NCBI GenBank assembly: GCA_965116665.1
Contig: OZ220709.1
Location: 2,666,001 to 2,730,000, forward strand
Origin: Aldehydirespirator sp965116665
GTDB taxonomy: Bacteria > Actinomycetota > Acidimicrobiia > Acidimicrobiales > Aldehydirespiratoraceae
Direction: 5' to 3'
Length of the DNA stretch: 64,000 nucleotides
Shown piece after piece: positions 24,182-32,822 of this stretch; position 1 is the stretch's first letter; every line of letters starts with the position of its first letter. A program made the translations under genes and the position numbers. A model generated the notes under the pieces. The model was not told where the DNA came from, did no database searches, and saw only the letters and a program-made list of their open reading frames with translations.

Positions 24182-25108
24182 ATGCCACGACAAACCGGAC
24201 CGGCAGTCGGGGTCCCGCAGTCCTCGCCGGACTGCTCGACCGTCTTCCGGCCCGCCTTCGACCTGAACTTGAAGGTGACGTTGATGTGGGTGAAGACATC
24301 GCAGGCCCGCGACGGCGTTCGATGGTGGGCCACCGAGACGCCCGAGGGGTCAGCGTCGCTGGCCTTCCGGTCCCTCGGCGGCGAAGTGATCGCCGATGCC
24401 TGGGGATCGGGTGCCGCCTGGGCCATCGAGCAGCTGCCGGCCCTGCTCGGAAACGACGACGAACCCAGCGGCTTCTGCCCCCGCGACGAGGTCGTGCGTG
24501 GCCTGGTGTCCCGGCTGGGGGTGCCGCGGTTGGGGGCCACGGGCCGCTGGTACGAGGCGATGGCCACGGCCGCCATCTACCAGAGGGTGGTCAGCGCGGA
24601 CGCTCGGACCGCAGTGACCCGCATGGGGAGGCTGCACGGCGCCGACATCCCCGGCGGGGGGCCGCTTCCGCTGTTCCCCCGCCCCGAGGCGGTGCTACAG
24701 GTCCCCGACCACGGATTCCACCGCGCTGGCGTCGACCGGGCCCGCAGCCGGGTGATCCGGGTCGCGGCCAAGCACGCCGCTCGCTTGGAGGCTTTGCACC
24801 AGATGCCCGCGGCCGAGTCGAGAGAGTGGCTCCAGCGCCTGCCCGGTGTGGGACCGTGGACCGCGGCCCGCACGACCGGGGCGGCCGCGGGCGATGCCGA
24901 CGCGGTGCCGGTGGGAGACCTGCACGTGCCGGTGCTGGTGACCTATGCCCTCAGCGGCGCCACCGACGGCGACGACAACTCGATGCTCGAACTGCTGGAG
25001 CCCTACGCCGGGCATCGGGGCCGGGTCGTGCGCCTGATCAAGGCCGCGGGCATCGGCCCGCCCAAGCACCATCCCGCCCCCACCCGCTTCGACATCAGCC
25101 GCATCTAG
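24182..25108 (+). CDS. AlkA-like HhH-GPD DNA-3-methyladenine glycosylase
   Basis: The 308-residue base-excision enzyme has an N-terminal strand domain (FRPAFDLNLKVTLMW), then the helical fold with hairpin LPGVGPWTA (220-228) and a catalytic-type aspartate D246 in VPVGDLHVP. It should remove alkylated purines. The ATG at 24182 begins 2 bases after the preceding stop and keeps the N-terminal FRPAF segment that AlkA proteins need. The 3' end is convergent with an AlkD-like gene and the two stop codons share one CTAG. Confidence 0.82.
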   Translation: MPRQTGPAVGVPQSSPDCSTVFRPAFDLNLKVTLMWVKTSQARDGVRWWATETPEGSASLAFRSLGGEVIADAWGSGAAWAIEQLPALLGNDDEPSGFCPRDEVVRGLVSRLGVPRLGATGRWYEAMATAAIYQRVVSADARTAVTRMGRLHGADIPGGGPLPLFPRPEAVLQVPDHGFHRAGVDRARSRVIRVAAKHAARLEALHQMPAAESREWLQRLPGVGPWTAARTTGAAAGDADAVPVGDLHVPVLVTYALSGATDGDDNSMLELLEPYAGHRGRVVRLIKAAGIGPPKHHPAPTRFDISRI

Positions 25109-25824
25109 CCGGCTCGGCGACGCGAGTTCCTGGCTGCCTGTCTCGCCGTCTTGGCGGCCCGGTGGGCCAGGGTGCGCTCCACGTAGGGGGCCACCTCGGG
25201 GGTCTTGCAGCCGGTCTGGCCGTGATCGACCCTTACCGGGCCGATCCGGCCGGCCGCGGCGAGCACCGATCGACGGAGGTTGCCGTCGCGCAAGGCCATC
25301 ACGATCAGCGCCCCGTTCATCTCGTGGCGGACCCGGTTGGGCCGCTCGCCGATCTCGGCCTCGACCTGGCGCAGCAGGTCGCGCAGTTCTTGGACCGACC
25401 AGACTTCGGGATCCTCGCCGGTGCAGGTGACGATGAACCAGCCGGTGGAGGCCTCCCACTCACTAGGACTGTCCCTCCAAGCGTCGCTCAGCGCCCGGGC
25501 GTGGGGCGACTGGGCGCAGAGCTTGCCGAGGCCCTCGGCCAGGATGTAGTTGTCCACATCGCCCAGCCAGCGGCCAGCCAAAGCTTCGTCCATCGCGGCC
25601 GGATCGGCCACCCGCAGCGCCAGCACCCTGGCGTCGTGGTTGCCGCTGTCCCACAGCTGCTGAGCGAGGTCATGGTCGGTCTTGATCGGCTTGGCGATCT
25701 TGCCGAGATCGGCGTAGCTGACCCCGAACATGGGCTCGGCCGCGCCGTGGCGGGCATAGATCTTGCGGTTCTGGGCCGTCCCCGCCGCCTCCAGCTGCGC
25801 CATCACCTCCGAGAGACCCGGCAT
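25105..25824 (-). CDS. AlkD-like DNA alkylation repair protein
   Basis: The 239-residue all-helical HEAT-like repeat protein has the DNA-alkylation-repair pattern: VSYADLGKIAKPIKTDHDLAQQLWDS, then ARVLALRVADPAAMDE and STGWFIVTC. AlkD-type glycosylases excise bulky or cationic N3/N7 alkyl purines without base flipping. The basic tail (RAAKTARQAARNSRRRAG) may bind DNA. Its placement against the AlkA-like gene gives two alkylation-repair glycosylases back to back. Confidence 0.8.
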   Translation of the reverse strand: MPGLSEVMAQLEAAGTAQNRKIYARHGAAEPMFGVSYADLGKIAKPIKTDHDLAQQLWDSGNHDARVLALRVADPAAMDEALAGRWLGDVDNYILAEGLGKLCAQSPHARALSDAWRDSPSEWEASTGWFIVTCTGEDPEVWSVQELRDLLRQVEAEIGERPNRVRHEMNGALIVMALRDGNLRRSVLAAAGRIGPVRVDHGQTGCKTPEVAPYVERTLAHRAAKTARQAARNSRRRAG

Positions 25825-25831
25825 AGCCGGC

Positions 25832-26461
25832 TCAGGCGAGACCTAGTTCGGACATGCGGTCGAGGACCCTCCCGGTCTCGTCGCCGATGGTGGTGTTGTC
25901 ACCGTGGCCGGTGTGCACGACCGTGCCGGCGGGCAGGGTCAGCAGGCGGTCGCGGATGCTGCGGAGGATGGTGGGCTCGTCGCTGAAGCTGCGGCCGGTG
26001 GCGCCCGGCCCGCCGCAGAACAGCGTGTCGCCCGACAGCACCCGGCCGTCGGCCTCATCGTGGAAGCAGCAGCAGCCCGGTGAGTGACCCGGGGTGTGGA
26101 TCACACCGAGCGAATGCCCGCCCGCTGACAGCACCGAGCCCGGCTCAAGGTCACGATCAGGGGAGTCTCCCGAGTAGACCGCGTCCCACAGCATCCGGTC
26201 GCTCGGGTGGAGCAGCACCGGCGCGTCCACCGCGTCGCGCAGCGCCACGGCTGCGTTGATGTGGTCGTTGTGGCCGTGGGTGCAGACGATGGCCGCCACC
26301 CGCCGGCCGGCCACCGCGGCCGCGATGGGCTCATGGTCGTGGGCCGCGTCGAAGATCAGCACCTCGCGGTCGTCGCCCACCAGCCAGATGTTGTTGGTGA
26401 CCTCCCATTCGCCGCCGTCGAGAGCGAACACGCCGTCGGTTGTGACCAGCTCGATGGGCAT
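25832..26461 (-). CDS. MBL-fold hydrolase paired with mycothiol-dependent formaldehyde dehydrogenase
   Basis: A 209-residue metallo-beta-lactamase fold enzyme with the zinc site THGHNDH (61-67), a second histidine in HTPGHSPG (about 117) and the aspartate in LSGDTLFCGG (about 143). The gene is directly downstream of the S-(hydroxymethyl)mycothiol dehydrogenase. In actinomycetes this pairing suggests it hydrolyses the S-formylmycothiol product or a related thioester, in the manner of a glyoxalase II. That substrate is inferred from context. Confidence 0.85.
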   Translation of the reverse strand: MPIELVTTDGVFALDGGEWEVTNNIWLVGDDREVLIFDAAHDHEPIAAAVAGRRVAAIVCTHGHNDHINAAVALRDAVDAPVLLHPSDRMLWDAVYSGDSPDRDLEPGSVLSAGGHSLGVIHTPGHSPGCCCFHDEADGRVLSGDTLFCGGPGATGRSFSDEPTILRSIRDRLLTLPAGTVVHTGHGDNTTIGDETGRVLDRMSELGLA

Positions 26462-26480
26462 GGCCTCGGTTCCCGGCCGC

Positions 26481-27566
26481 TTACAGGACGACGACGGAGC
26501 GCAGCACCTCGCCCCGCTCCATCTTGTGGAAGGCCTCCTCCACCTCTCCGAGCCCGATCGTCTCGGACACGAAGCCGTCGAGGTCGAGGCGGCCCTGGAG
26601 GTACAGATCGATCAGCATGGGGAAGTCCCGGCTCGGCAAACAGTCGCCGTACCAGCTCGACTTGAGGGCTCCGCCCCGGCCGAACACCTCGATGAAGGGC
26701 AGCTCGATGGTCATGTCGGGCCGGGGCACGCCCACGAGCACCACCGTGCCGGCCAGGTCGCGGGCCTCGAAGGCCTGGCGGTAGGTCTGAGGCAGTCCCA
26801 CCGCCTCGATGGCCACGTCCACGCCGTTTCCGCCGGTGAGGGCCTGGACCGCCTCCACCGGATCGGTCTCGGAGGAGTTGATGGTGTGGGTGGCTCCGAA
26901 GCCCCGGGCCCACTCGAGCTTGCGGTCGTCGATGTCGACGCCGATGATCGTGTGGGCGCCGGCCAGCTTCGAGCCGGCGATGGCGGCGTCGCCCACTCCC
27001 CCGCAGCCGAAGACGGCCACGCTGTCGCCCCGGCCGACTCCGGCGGTGTTGATGGCAGCGCCGATGCCGGCCATCACGCCGCAGCCCAGCAGGCCCGCCG
27101 CGGTGGCCGGAGCGGACGAGTCCACCTTGGTGCACTGCCCCGCGGCGACGAGGGTCTTCTCGACGAACGCTCCGATGCCCAGCGCGGGCGACAGCTCGGT
27201 GCCGTCGGCCAGCGTCATCTTCTGGGACGCGTTGTGGGTGCTGAAGCAGATTTGGGGCCGGCCCCGCAGGCATGAGCGGCACTGGCCGCACACCGCCCGC
27301 CAGTTGAGGATCACGTAGTCGCCCGGCTCAACCTCGGTGACGCCGTCACCGACGGACTCCACCACGCCCGCGGCCTCGTGACCCAGCAGGAAGGGGAACT
27401 CGTCGTTGATCCCGCCCTCGCGGTAATGCAGATCGGTGTGGCAGACGCCGCACGCCTGGATGGCCACCACTGCCTCGCCGGGGCCCGGGTCGGGGACCAC
27501 GACGTCGGTGATCGTGACCGGCTCACCCTCCGCCCTCGACACCACTCCTCGCACCGTCTGTGGCAT
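26481..27566 (-). CDS. S-(hydroxymethyl)mycothiol dehydrogenase
   Basis: The 361-residue zinc alcohol dehydrogenase oxidises the formaldehyde-mycothiol adduct with NAD. Catalytic zinc ligands are C42 (GVCHTD) and H63-E64 (LGHEAAG). Structural zinc cysteines are C93, C96, C99 and C107. The Rossmann loop is AVFGCGGVGDAAI (about 190). Overall similarity is to the MscR/AdhE2 group. The start ATG 27566 has AGGAGG about 10 bases upstream; the reading frame extends to 27608, but without a better start. Mycothiol is specific to actinobacteria, so this gene is a good taxonomic marker. Confidence 0.92.
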   Translation of the reverse strand: MPQTVRGVVSRAEGEPVTITDVVVPDPGPGEAVVAIQACGVCHTDLHYREGGINDEFPFLLGHEAAGVVESVGDGVTEVEPGDYVILNWRAVCGQCRSCLRGRPQICFSTHNASQKMTLADGTELSPALGIGAFVEKTLVAAGQCTKVDSSAPATAAGLLGCGVMAGIGAAINTAGVGRGDSVAVFGCGGVGDAAIAGSKLAGAHTIIGVDIDDRKLEWARGFGATHTINSSETDPVEAVQALTGGNGVDVAIEAVGLPQTYRQAFEARDLAGTVVLVGVPRPDMTIELPFIEVFGRGGALKSSWYGDCLPSRDFPMLIDLYLQGRLDLDGFVSETIGLGEVEEAFHKMERGEVLRSVVVL

Positions 27567-27622
27567 GTCCTTCGTCCTCCTGGTAGTCCGGCCGGCTGGT
27601 CCGGGCACACTACCGCGCCGGG

Positions 27623-27685
27623 CCGAGAGATCGCGAGGCAGAGCGAATAGTCGCGCCTCGCTCTCTGAGCGCGCCGGCCTCTCGG
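27623..27685. promoter_or_regulatory. Nested inverted repeat in a divergent intergenic region
   Basis: Outer arms CCGAGAG (27623-27629)/CTCTCGG (27679-27685) enclose inner arms GCGAGGC (27633-27639)/GCCTCGC (27655-27661). It lies between the divergent mycothiol dehydrogenase (start 27566) and DUF2277 (start 27710) genes. It may be an operator pair or a structured leader for the right-hand gene. Confidence 0.4.
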
Positions 27686-27709
27686 GGACGAGGGCGTAGA
27701 GTCGCGGCC

Positions 27710-27970
27710 ATGTGCCGCAATATCACGACCCTGCGCGGCTTGGCCCCGCCGGCCACCACCGCCGAGATCGAGGCCGCCGCCCGCCAGTACGTCCGCAAGG
27801 TCAGCGGGGTGCAGAAGACGTCGGCCGCGACCGAGGCCGCCTTCGAGCAGGCCGTCGCACTGGTGGCGGACGCCACCGCCGACCTCCTGGCCACCCTCCC
27901 TGCCCGCCGGACGCCGCCCCGCCAGGACCCGCCCCTGCGCCGGCTGGCTGCCGCGGGCACCGCCGCTTGA
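27710..27970 (+). CDS. DUF2277 family protein
   Basis: The 86-residue protein opens with MCRNITTLRGLAPPAT, the hallmark N-terminus of DUF2277. It then has a helix with ARQYVRKVSGVQKTSAATEAAFEQAV. Members are small, cytoplasmic and of unknown function. The C-terminal 20 residues are proline/arginine-rich. The stop is 7 bases from the pcm start, so the two genes are probably one operon. Confidence 0.88.
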   Translation: MCRNITTLRGLAPPATTAEIEAAARQYVRKVSGVQKTSAATEAAFEQAVALVADATADLLATLPARRTPPRQDPPLRRLAAAGTAA

Positions 27971-27977
27971 GCCGCCC

Positions 27978-28667
27978 ATGACCAAACCGGCCCGCCAGCA
28001 GTCAGACCTGGTGCGCCAGGCCCGCCGCTACGGCGTGCGCGACGAGGCCGTGCTCGCAGCCATCGGCACGGTGCCTCGCCAGAGTTTCGTGCCCCGCCGG
28101 CTCGCTGCGGCCGCGTACGACGACGGGCCTCTGCCCATCGGGGAGGGTCAGACCATCAGCCAGCCCGCGATGGTGGCGATGATGGCCGAGGCCGCCCAAC
28201 TCCGCCCCGACGACAGTGTGCTGGAGGTCGGGGCCGGCTCGGGGTACGGCGCGCTGGTGCTGCGGGCCCTGGCCGGCCGGGTGGTCACCATCGAACGAAG
28301 GCCCGGCCTGGCCGAGAAGGCACGGGCCGCCCTCGCCGGGCACGAGCTGGGAGACGTGGAGGTCGTGGTGGGCGACGGGACCCTGGGCTGGCCCGACGGG
28401 GCGCCCTACGACGCGATCGTCGTGACCGCGGCCGGTCCGGCGCCGCCCCCGCCACTGCTGCAGCAGCTCGCACCGGGAGGCCGTCTGGTGATGCCGGTGG
28501 GCTCGCGCCACCGCGACCAGTTCCTCATGCGCTACACCCGCCCGGCCACCGTGGAAACCGGGGGCAACGGCAACCGCGTCCTCTCCGAGGAGTGCCGTGC
28601 GGAGCAGTTGACGGCGGTGCGCTTCGTCCCGCTCATCGGCGCCCACGGCTTCGGGTCCGGGCAGTGA
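27978..28667 (+). CDS. pcm: Protein-L-isoaspartate O-methyltransferase
   Basis: The 229-residue SAM enzyme repairs isoaspartyl residues in damaged proteins. It has the N-terminal RQSFVPRRLAAAAYDDGPLPIGEGQTISQP-type block split across residues 35-63, then motif I VLEVGAGSGYGALVL (about 80). Post-I IERRPGL and motif II YDAIVVTAAGP follow. PIGEGQTISQP is diagnostic for the PCMT family. The length is normal. Confidence 0.93.
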   Translation: MTKPARQQSDLVRQARRYGVRDEAVLAAIGTVPRQSFVPRRLAAAAYDDGPLPIGEGQTISQPAMVAMMAEAAQLRPDDSVLEVGAGSGYGALVLRALAGRVVTIERRPGLAEKARAALAGHELGDVEVVVGDGTLGWPDGAPYDAIVVTAAGPAPPPPLLQQLAPGGRLVMPVGSRHRDQFLMRYTRPATVETGGNGNRVLSEECRAEQLTAVRFVPLIGAHGFGSGQ

Positions 28668-28692
28668 ACACTCCCCTGTCGACACCGCTCCC

Positions 28693-29619
28693 GTGACGCT
28701 GACCCGCCACCGCATCATCGACGCCACCACGCCGGGTGTGCCCCGCGACCACGACCGGTTCAACGTGAACGGGCCGTCGGTGCTGCCGACCCCGACCTGG
28801 ATGCCGGAGCCTCCCGGCCGGTACCTGATGTTCTTCGCCCACCATGTCGGGCAGTCCATCCGGCTGGCCGCGGCCGACGAGCCGACCGGCCCGTGGCGGG
28901 TGGTCGATCCCGACGTCCTCAACGTGGAGGACACCCCGTCGGATCGCCAGCCCCACATCGCTTCGCCCGACGTCCACGCCGACAACCGCCGGCAGCGCTT
29001 CGTGATGTACTTCCATGGGATGGTCCCCGCCGATGTCGGCGGTCATCTGCCGTGCTGGGGGATGTACCCGTCGCTGAACCAGAAGACCATGGTGGCGACA
29101 TCGGACACGGGCCGGCACTTCACCCTCGTCGAGCCGGTGACGGCGGTGGCTCCGAGCTATCTGCGCATGTTCGACGCCGGCGACGCCTGGTACGGCGTGG
29201 CCATGCCGTCGCAAGTAGTCCGCTCACCCGACGGGCTGCGGGACTTCACCTACGGACCGATGCTGTTCGACGACGACGAGATCCGCCACTGCTGCGTGTC
29301 CCACCACCCTGAGCGCGCCGAACTCGAGATGCTGTTCACCCGCTGCTACGAGGCCCCCGAGAGGATCTACCGCACAGTGATGGACGTCTCCGGTGACTGG
29401 CGGAACTGGACGCCGGGCCCAGTGACCGAGTTCATGCGGCCCGCACAGGACTGGGAGGGCGCGGAGGAGCCTCTCACGCCAGTGCCTAGGGGCCTGGCCG
29501 CCGGCCGCCAGAACGGCCTGCGCGACCCGTGCATGCTGGCGGACGGGAGCAAGCGCTGGCTCTTCTACGCGGCGGCCGGGGAGGATGCCATAGGCGTCAC
29601 CGAGCTCGCTGGCTTGTAG
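28693..29619 (+). CDS. Glycosyl-hydrolase-like five-bladed propeller protein
   Basis: The 308-residue protein without a signal peptide has repeated blade-like segments (RYLMFFAHHVGQSIRLAAAD, RFVMYFHGM, WYGVAMPSQVVRSPDGLRDF, RWLFYAAAGEDAIGVTEL). This resembles GH43/GH32-type beta-propellers, where W/Y-rich strands alternate with acidic loops. The conserved carboxylates cannot be assigned with confidence, so substrate and even activity are open. The GTG start follows 25 bases after pcm. A membrane protein gene starts 5 bases after its stop. Confidence 0.6.
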   Translation: MTLTRHRIIDATTPGVPRDHDRFNVNGPSVLPTPTWMPEPPGRYLMFFAHHVGQSIRLAAADEPTGPWRVVDPDVLNVEDTPSDRQPHIASPDVHADNRRQRFVMYFHGMVPADVGGHLPCWGMYPSLNQKTMVATSDTGRHFTLVEPVTAVAPSYLRMFDAGDAWYGVAMPSQVVRSPDGLRDFTYGPMLFDDDEIRHCCVSHHPERAELEMLFTRCYEAPERIYRTVMDVSGDWRNWTPGPVTEFMRPAQDWEGAEEPLTPVPRGLAAGRQNGLRDPCMLADGSKRWLFYAAAGEDAIGVTELAGL

Positions 29620-29623
29620 CCCG

Positions 29624-30346
29624 GTGTCTCAACCTCGGTTCGCCTCGGGCGGCGCCTCACGATCGGCCACGGGCCGCCAGGTGGCCCGCCGGATCCCGCA
29701 GCTGCTCGCGGGGTTGTGGATCTTCGGGATGGGTCTGGGCTTCGTGGTGCTCGGCGGTCAGGGTCAGGGTCCCTGGGTCGTGTGGGACGAGGGCGTCTCG
29801 CTGCACACCCCGCTGACCATCGGCACGGTTGCGATACTCACCGGCCTGGCGCTGGTCGCCGGCTTGGTCTGCGGGCGCGAACCCATCGGCTTCGGCACGC
29901 TCATGAACGCATTGGTCGCGGGTCTGTCCACCGACGTGACGTTGGCGCTCTTCGACCAGCCCGCCTCGGTTCATGGACAAGTGGCCCTGACGCTGGCCAG
30001 CCCGTGGCTGGTGGCGCTGGGCTCGGGCCTGTACCTCGGCGTGAAGCTCGGTCCGGGACCCCGTGACGGCGTGATGACGGCTATGCACCGCCGCGGCGTC
30101 CCGATCTGGCTGGCCCGGTTCATCATCGAGGCCGTGCCGTTCACGATCGGCGCCATCCTGGGCGGCACGGTGGGCTGGGGGACGCTCTACTGGCTGGTGG
30201 TCATAGGCCCCGCGGTGAACCTGGGGATGAAGTTCTTCTCCTGGCCCCGCGTGCCGTCGCGCTGGATCGACGTGTTCAACGCCCTGGACGCACGCGGGCC
30301 GACCGTCCCACGTACCCGCCGCCGTCGGGGCTTCCCAAGCCACTGA
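29624..30346 (+). CDS. YczE/YitT-like five-TM membrane protein
   Basis: The 240-residue protein has five hydrophobic segments (about 25-45, 62-82, 88-105, 120-145 and 165-195). It carries the motif LGPGPRDGVMTAMHRRGVPIW (about 144-164), which is the signature of the YczE/YyaS group. These integral membrane proteins have no firmly known function; some lie near transcription factors or exporters. GTG is the start. It follows the propeller gene closely and may be co-transcribed. Confidence 0.75.
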   Translation: MSQPRFASGGASRSATGRQVARRIPQLLAGLWIFGMGLGFVVLGGQGQGPWVVWDEGVSLHTPLTIGTVAILTGLALVAGLVCGREPIGFGTLMNALVAGLSTDVTLALFDQPASVHGQVALTLASPWLVALGSGLYLGVKLGPGPRDGVMTAMHRRGVPIWLARFIIEAVPFTIGAILGGTVGWGTLYWLVVIGPAVNLGMKFFSWPRVPSRWIDVFNALDARGPTVPRTRRRRGFPSH

Positions 30347-30399
30347 GCCGTGAGCGTCCTGGGGCCATCGGTTGCTGGGCGGGCGTAGCCTTGCATGCT

Positions 30400-31410
30400 G
30401 TGATCGACCTTCGCTCCGACACCGTCACCCAGCCAACCCCAGCCATGAGGGCGGCGATGGCTGCGGCTGTCGTTGGCGACGACGTGTACGGCGAGGACCC
30501 CACCGCCAACGAGCTCCAGGACGCGACCGCGGCGCTGCTCGGCAAGGAGGCCGCGCTGTTCGTGACCAGCGGCACCCAGGGCAACCTCTGCGGGCTGCTG
30601 GCGCACTGCGGGCGCGGCGACGAGTACATCGTCGGTGACCACGCCCACACCTACATGTACGAGGGCGGCGGCGGGGCTGTCCTCGGCTCCATCCAGCCCC
30701 AGCCGGTGCCCACCGGCGACGACGGCATGATCGACCTGGCCGCGGCCTCCGCCGCGGTGAAGTCGCCCGACCATCACTTCGCCCGCACCCGGCTGCTGTG
30801 CCTGGAGAACACCACCGACGGCAAGGTGCTCACACTGGACCAGATGGAGGCCTCGGCCGGAGTGGCCGCCCGCCACGGCTTGGCCCACCACCTCGACGGC
30901 GCCCGGCTGTGGAATGCGGCCGCGGCGCTGGGGGTCTCGCCGGCCGCGGTGGCCGAGCCGTTCGACTCTGTGTCGGTATGCCTCTCCAAGGGACTGGGCA
31001 CACCCATGGGGTCGGTGCTGGCCGGACCGGCCGACCTGATCGACGAAGCCCACAAGTGGCGCAAGATGCTGGGCGGCGGGCTGCGCCAGGCCGGCATCGC
31101 CGCCGCAGCCGGGCTCTATGCGCTGGAGCACCACATCGACCGGCTGTCCGACGACCACGCCAACGCGACCCGGCTGGCCGACGGGCTGGCCGCCATCGAC
31201 GGCGTGAAGATCGACTCGTGTGCCACCAACATGGTGTTCATCCGCCTCGACGAGACATGCGGCGACACCTCGGACCTGGGAGACGGGCTGGCCGGCCTCG
31301 GCATTCTCACCCGCTGGAGCGGCTCGCAGTCCCGGCTGGTGACCCACCTCGACGTCACCGCCGACGACATCGACACCGCGGTCGGCGCCTTCACCGAACT
31401 GCTGGGGTAG
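30400..31410 (+). CDS. ltaE: Low-specificity L-threonine aldolase
   Basis: A 336-residue fold-type I PLP enzyme that cleaves L-threonine or allo-threonine to glycine and acetaldehyde. It has the N-terminal IDLRSDTVTQPTPAMRAAM, the PLP lysine in SVCLSKGLGTPMGS (K197 counting from GTG), and the HLDGARLWNAA block with the PLP-binding aspartate. GTG 30400 is preferred because it begins exactly at the conserved IDLRSDT. A TTG at 30391 would add three residues. Confidence 0.92.
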   Translation: MIDLRSDTVTQPTPAMRAAMAAAVVGDDVYGEDPTANELQDATAALLGKEAALFVTSGTQGNLCGLLAHCGRGDEYIVGDHAHTYMYEGGGGAVLGSIQPQPVPTGDDGMIDLAAASAAVKSPDHHFARTRLLCLENTTDGKVLTLDQMEASAGVAARHGLAHHLDGARLWNAAAALGVSPAAVAEPFDSVSVCLSKGLGTPMGSVLAGPADLIDEAHKWRKMLGGGLRQAGIAAAAGLYALEHHIDRLSDDHANATRLADGLAAIDGVKIDSCATNMVFIRLDETCGDTSDLGDGLAGLGILTRWSGSQSRLVTHLDVTADDIDTAVGAFTELLG

Positions 31411-31420
31411 GACCCGTCCG

Positions 31421-31443
31421 ATCCTGCCAGTAGACGGCAGGAT
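31421..31443. terminator. Hairpin after the threonine aldolase gene
   Basis: ATCCTGCC (31421-31428) and GGCAGGAT (31436-31443) are perfect 8-bp arms around a 7-base loop, 10 bases past the ltaE stop and 38 bases before the next start. No T-run follows. It is likely a terminator or an mRNA-stabilising hairpin. Confidence 0.5.
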
Positions 31444-31481
31444 GACGGTGTTCGGTTGCACCCGATGAGTACGGTGGCGCG

Positions 31482-32822
31482 ATGACTCTTGCCGTGGCCG
31501 GAACGCTGATGCAGACGCCGGCACCGGACCGCCTCACGGTTACCGACGCGGTCGTCGAGGTGCAGGCCGGAGCAATAGCCGCGATGCACGATCGATCCAC
31601 TCCCGAGGGCGCGGCCGCGGGCCGGCAAGCGCTCGCATCCGCGACCGGGAGGGTGGAGCTTGACCCGGGGACGATCCTGCTGCCGGGTCTGGTGGACCTG
31701 CACATCCATGCGCCCCAGTGGCCCCAGCTCGGCACGGGACTCGACTTGCCGCTGGAGCGCTGGCTGTTCGAATACACGTTCCCATTGGAGGCCCGCTACG
31801 CCGACATCGAGTTCGCGGCGGCCGTGTGGGACGACCTGGTGCCGACCCTGCTGTCCGGTGGCACTACCACCGCGGTCTACTTCTCGTCCAACCACCTCGA
31901 CGCGACCACGGCTCTGGCCCGGGCCTGCGCCCGCCATGGGCAGCGGGCTCTGGTGGGACGGGTGGCGATGGACCGCCCCGAGGGCACACCCGAGTGGTAC
32001 CGGGACACCACGGCCGGAACCGGTGTGGACGCGTCGGCAGGATCCATCGAGGCGGTGTCGGCGGTGGGCAGCCCGCTGGTGGAGCCGATCATCACTCCCC
32101 GCTTCACCCCGGCCTGCACCGACGCGCTGCTCGAAGGGCTGGGCGAGCTGGCCGAAGCCACCGGGGTGCGGGTCCAGACCCACTGCGCGGAGTCGGACTG
32201 GCACTGCGGATACGCCATCGAGCGATTCGGCACCACCGACTCCGCAGCCCTCGATCGTTTCGGTCTGATCCGTCCGAGCACTGTGCTGGCCCACAGCGAC
32301 CACCTGAGCGACGACGAGATGGTCCTGGTGGCGGATCGCCGAGCGGGCGTGGCCCACTGCCCGCTGTCCAACTCCTACTTCGCCAACGCGGTGTTCGGGG
32401 TGCGGCGGGCATTGGCCGCGAACGTTGGCGTGGGCCTGGGCAGCGACATCGCCGGCGGGGCCCGCCCCAGCCTGCTGGGAGTGTGCCAGGACGCGGTGAC
32501 CGTCTCCCGCATGCTCGAGGACGGCGTCGACCCGGCTATGAACTCGGCCAAGCGGGGCGTGCCCGAGTCGCGCATCGACACTGTGACCGCCTTCTGGCTG
32601 GCCACAGCGGGTGGCGCCGCCGTCGTGGACCTGCCGGTGGGCCTGATCGAGCCGGGCCGCCGATTCGACGCCATCGCAGTTCGCATGGACCGTCCGAGCG
32701 GATTGATCCGGACCTGGGAGGGCCTCGACGACCACGCCCGCATCTTCGAGAAAGTGGTCCGCCTGGCCACCGCCGACGACATCAGCCACGTCTGGGTCGA
32801 CGGCTCTAGCGTGAAGCCATGA
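31482..32822 (+). CDS. guaD: Guanine deaminase
   Basis: The 446-residue amidohydrolase converts guanine to xanthine. The metal site is formed by LVDLHIHAPQW (HxH, about residue 71), HCAES, AHSDHL and the aspartate of GLGSDIAGG (about 324). The block HIHAPQW, followed by LPLERWLFEYTFPLE, is specific for guanine deaminases rather than cytosine deaminases. It is cytoplasmic, in purine salvage. The last codons overlap the haloalkane dehalogenase ATG (ATGA), an unusual pairing. Confidence 0.9.
   Translation: MTLAVAGTLMQTPAPDRLTVTDAVVEVQAGAIAAMHDRSTPEGAAAGRQALASATGRVELDPGTILLPGLVDLHIHAPQWPQLGTGLDLPLERWLFEYTFPLEARYADIEFAAAVWDDLVPTLLSGGTTTAVYFSSNHLDATTALARACARHGQRALVGRVAMDRPEGTPEWYRDTTAGTGVDASAGSIEAVSAVGSPLVEPIITPRFTPACTDALLEGLGELAEATGVRVQTHCAESDWHCGYAIERFGTTDSAALDRFGLIRPSTVLAHSDHLSDDEMVLVADRRAGVAHCPLSNSYFANAVFGVRRALAANVGVGLGSDIAGGARPSLLGVCQDAVTVSRMLEDGVDPAMNSAKRGVPESRIDTVTAFWLATAGGAAVVDLPVGLIEPGRRFDAIAVRMDRPSGLIRTWEGLDDHARIFEKVVRLATADDISHVWVDGSSVKP

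Noticed and set aside
31116..32789. 550-codon frame antisense to guaD
   Set aside because: Composition is the mirror of the real gene, and guaD has full catalytic motifs.
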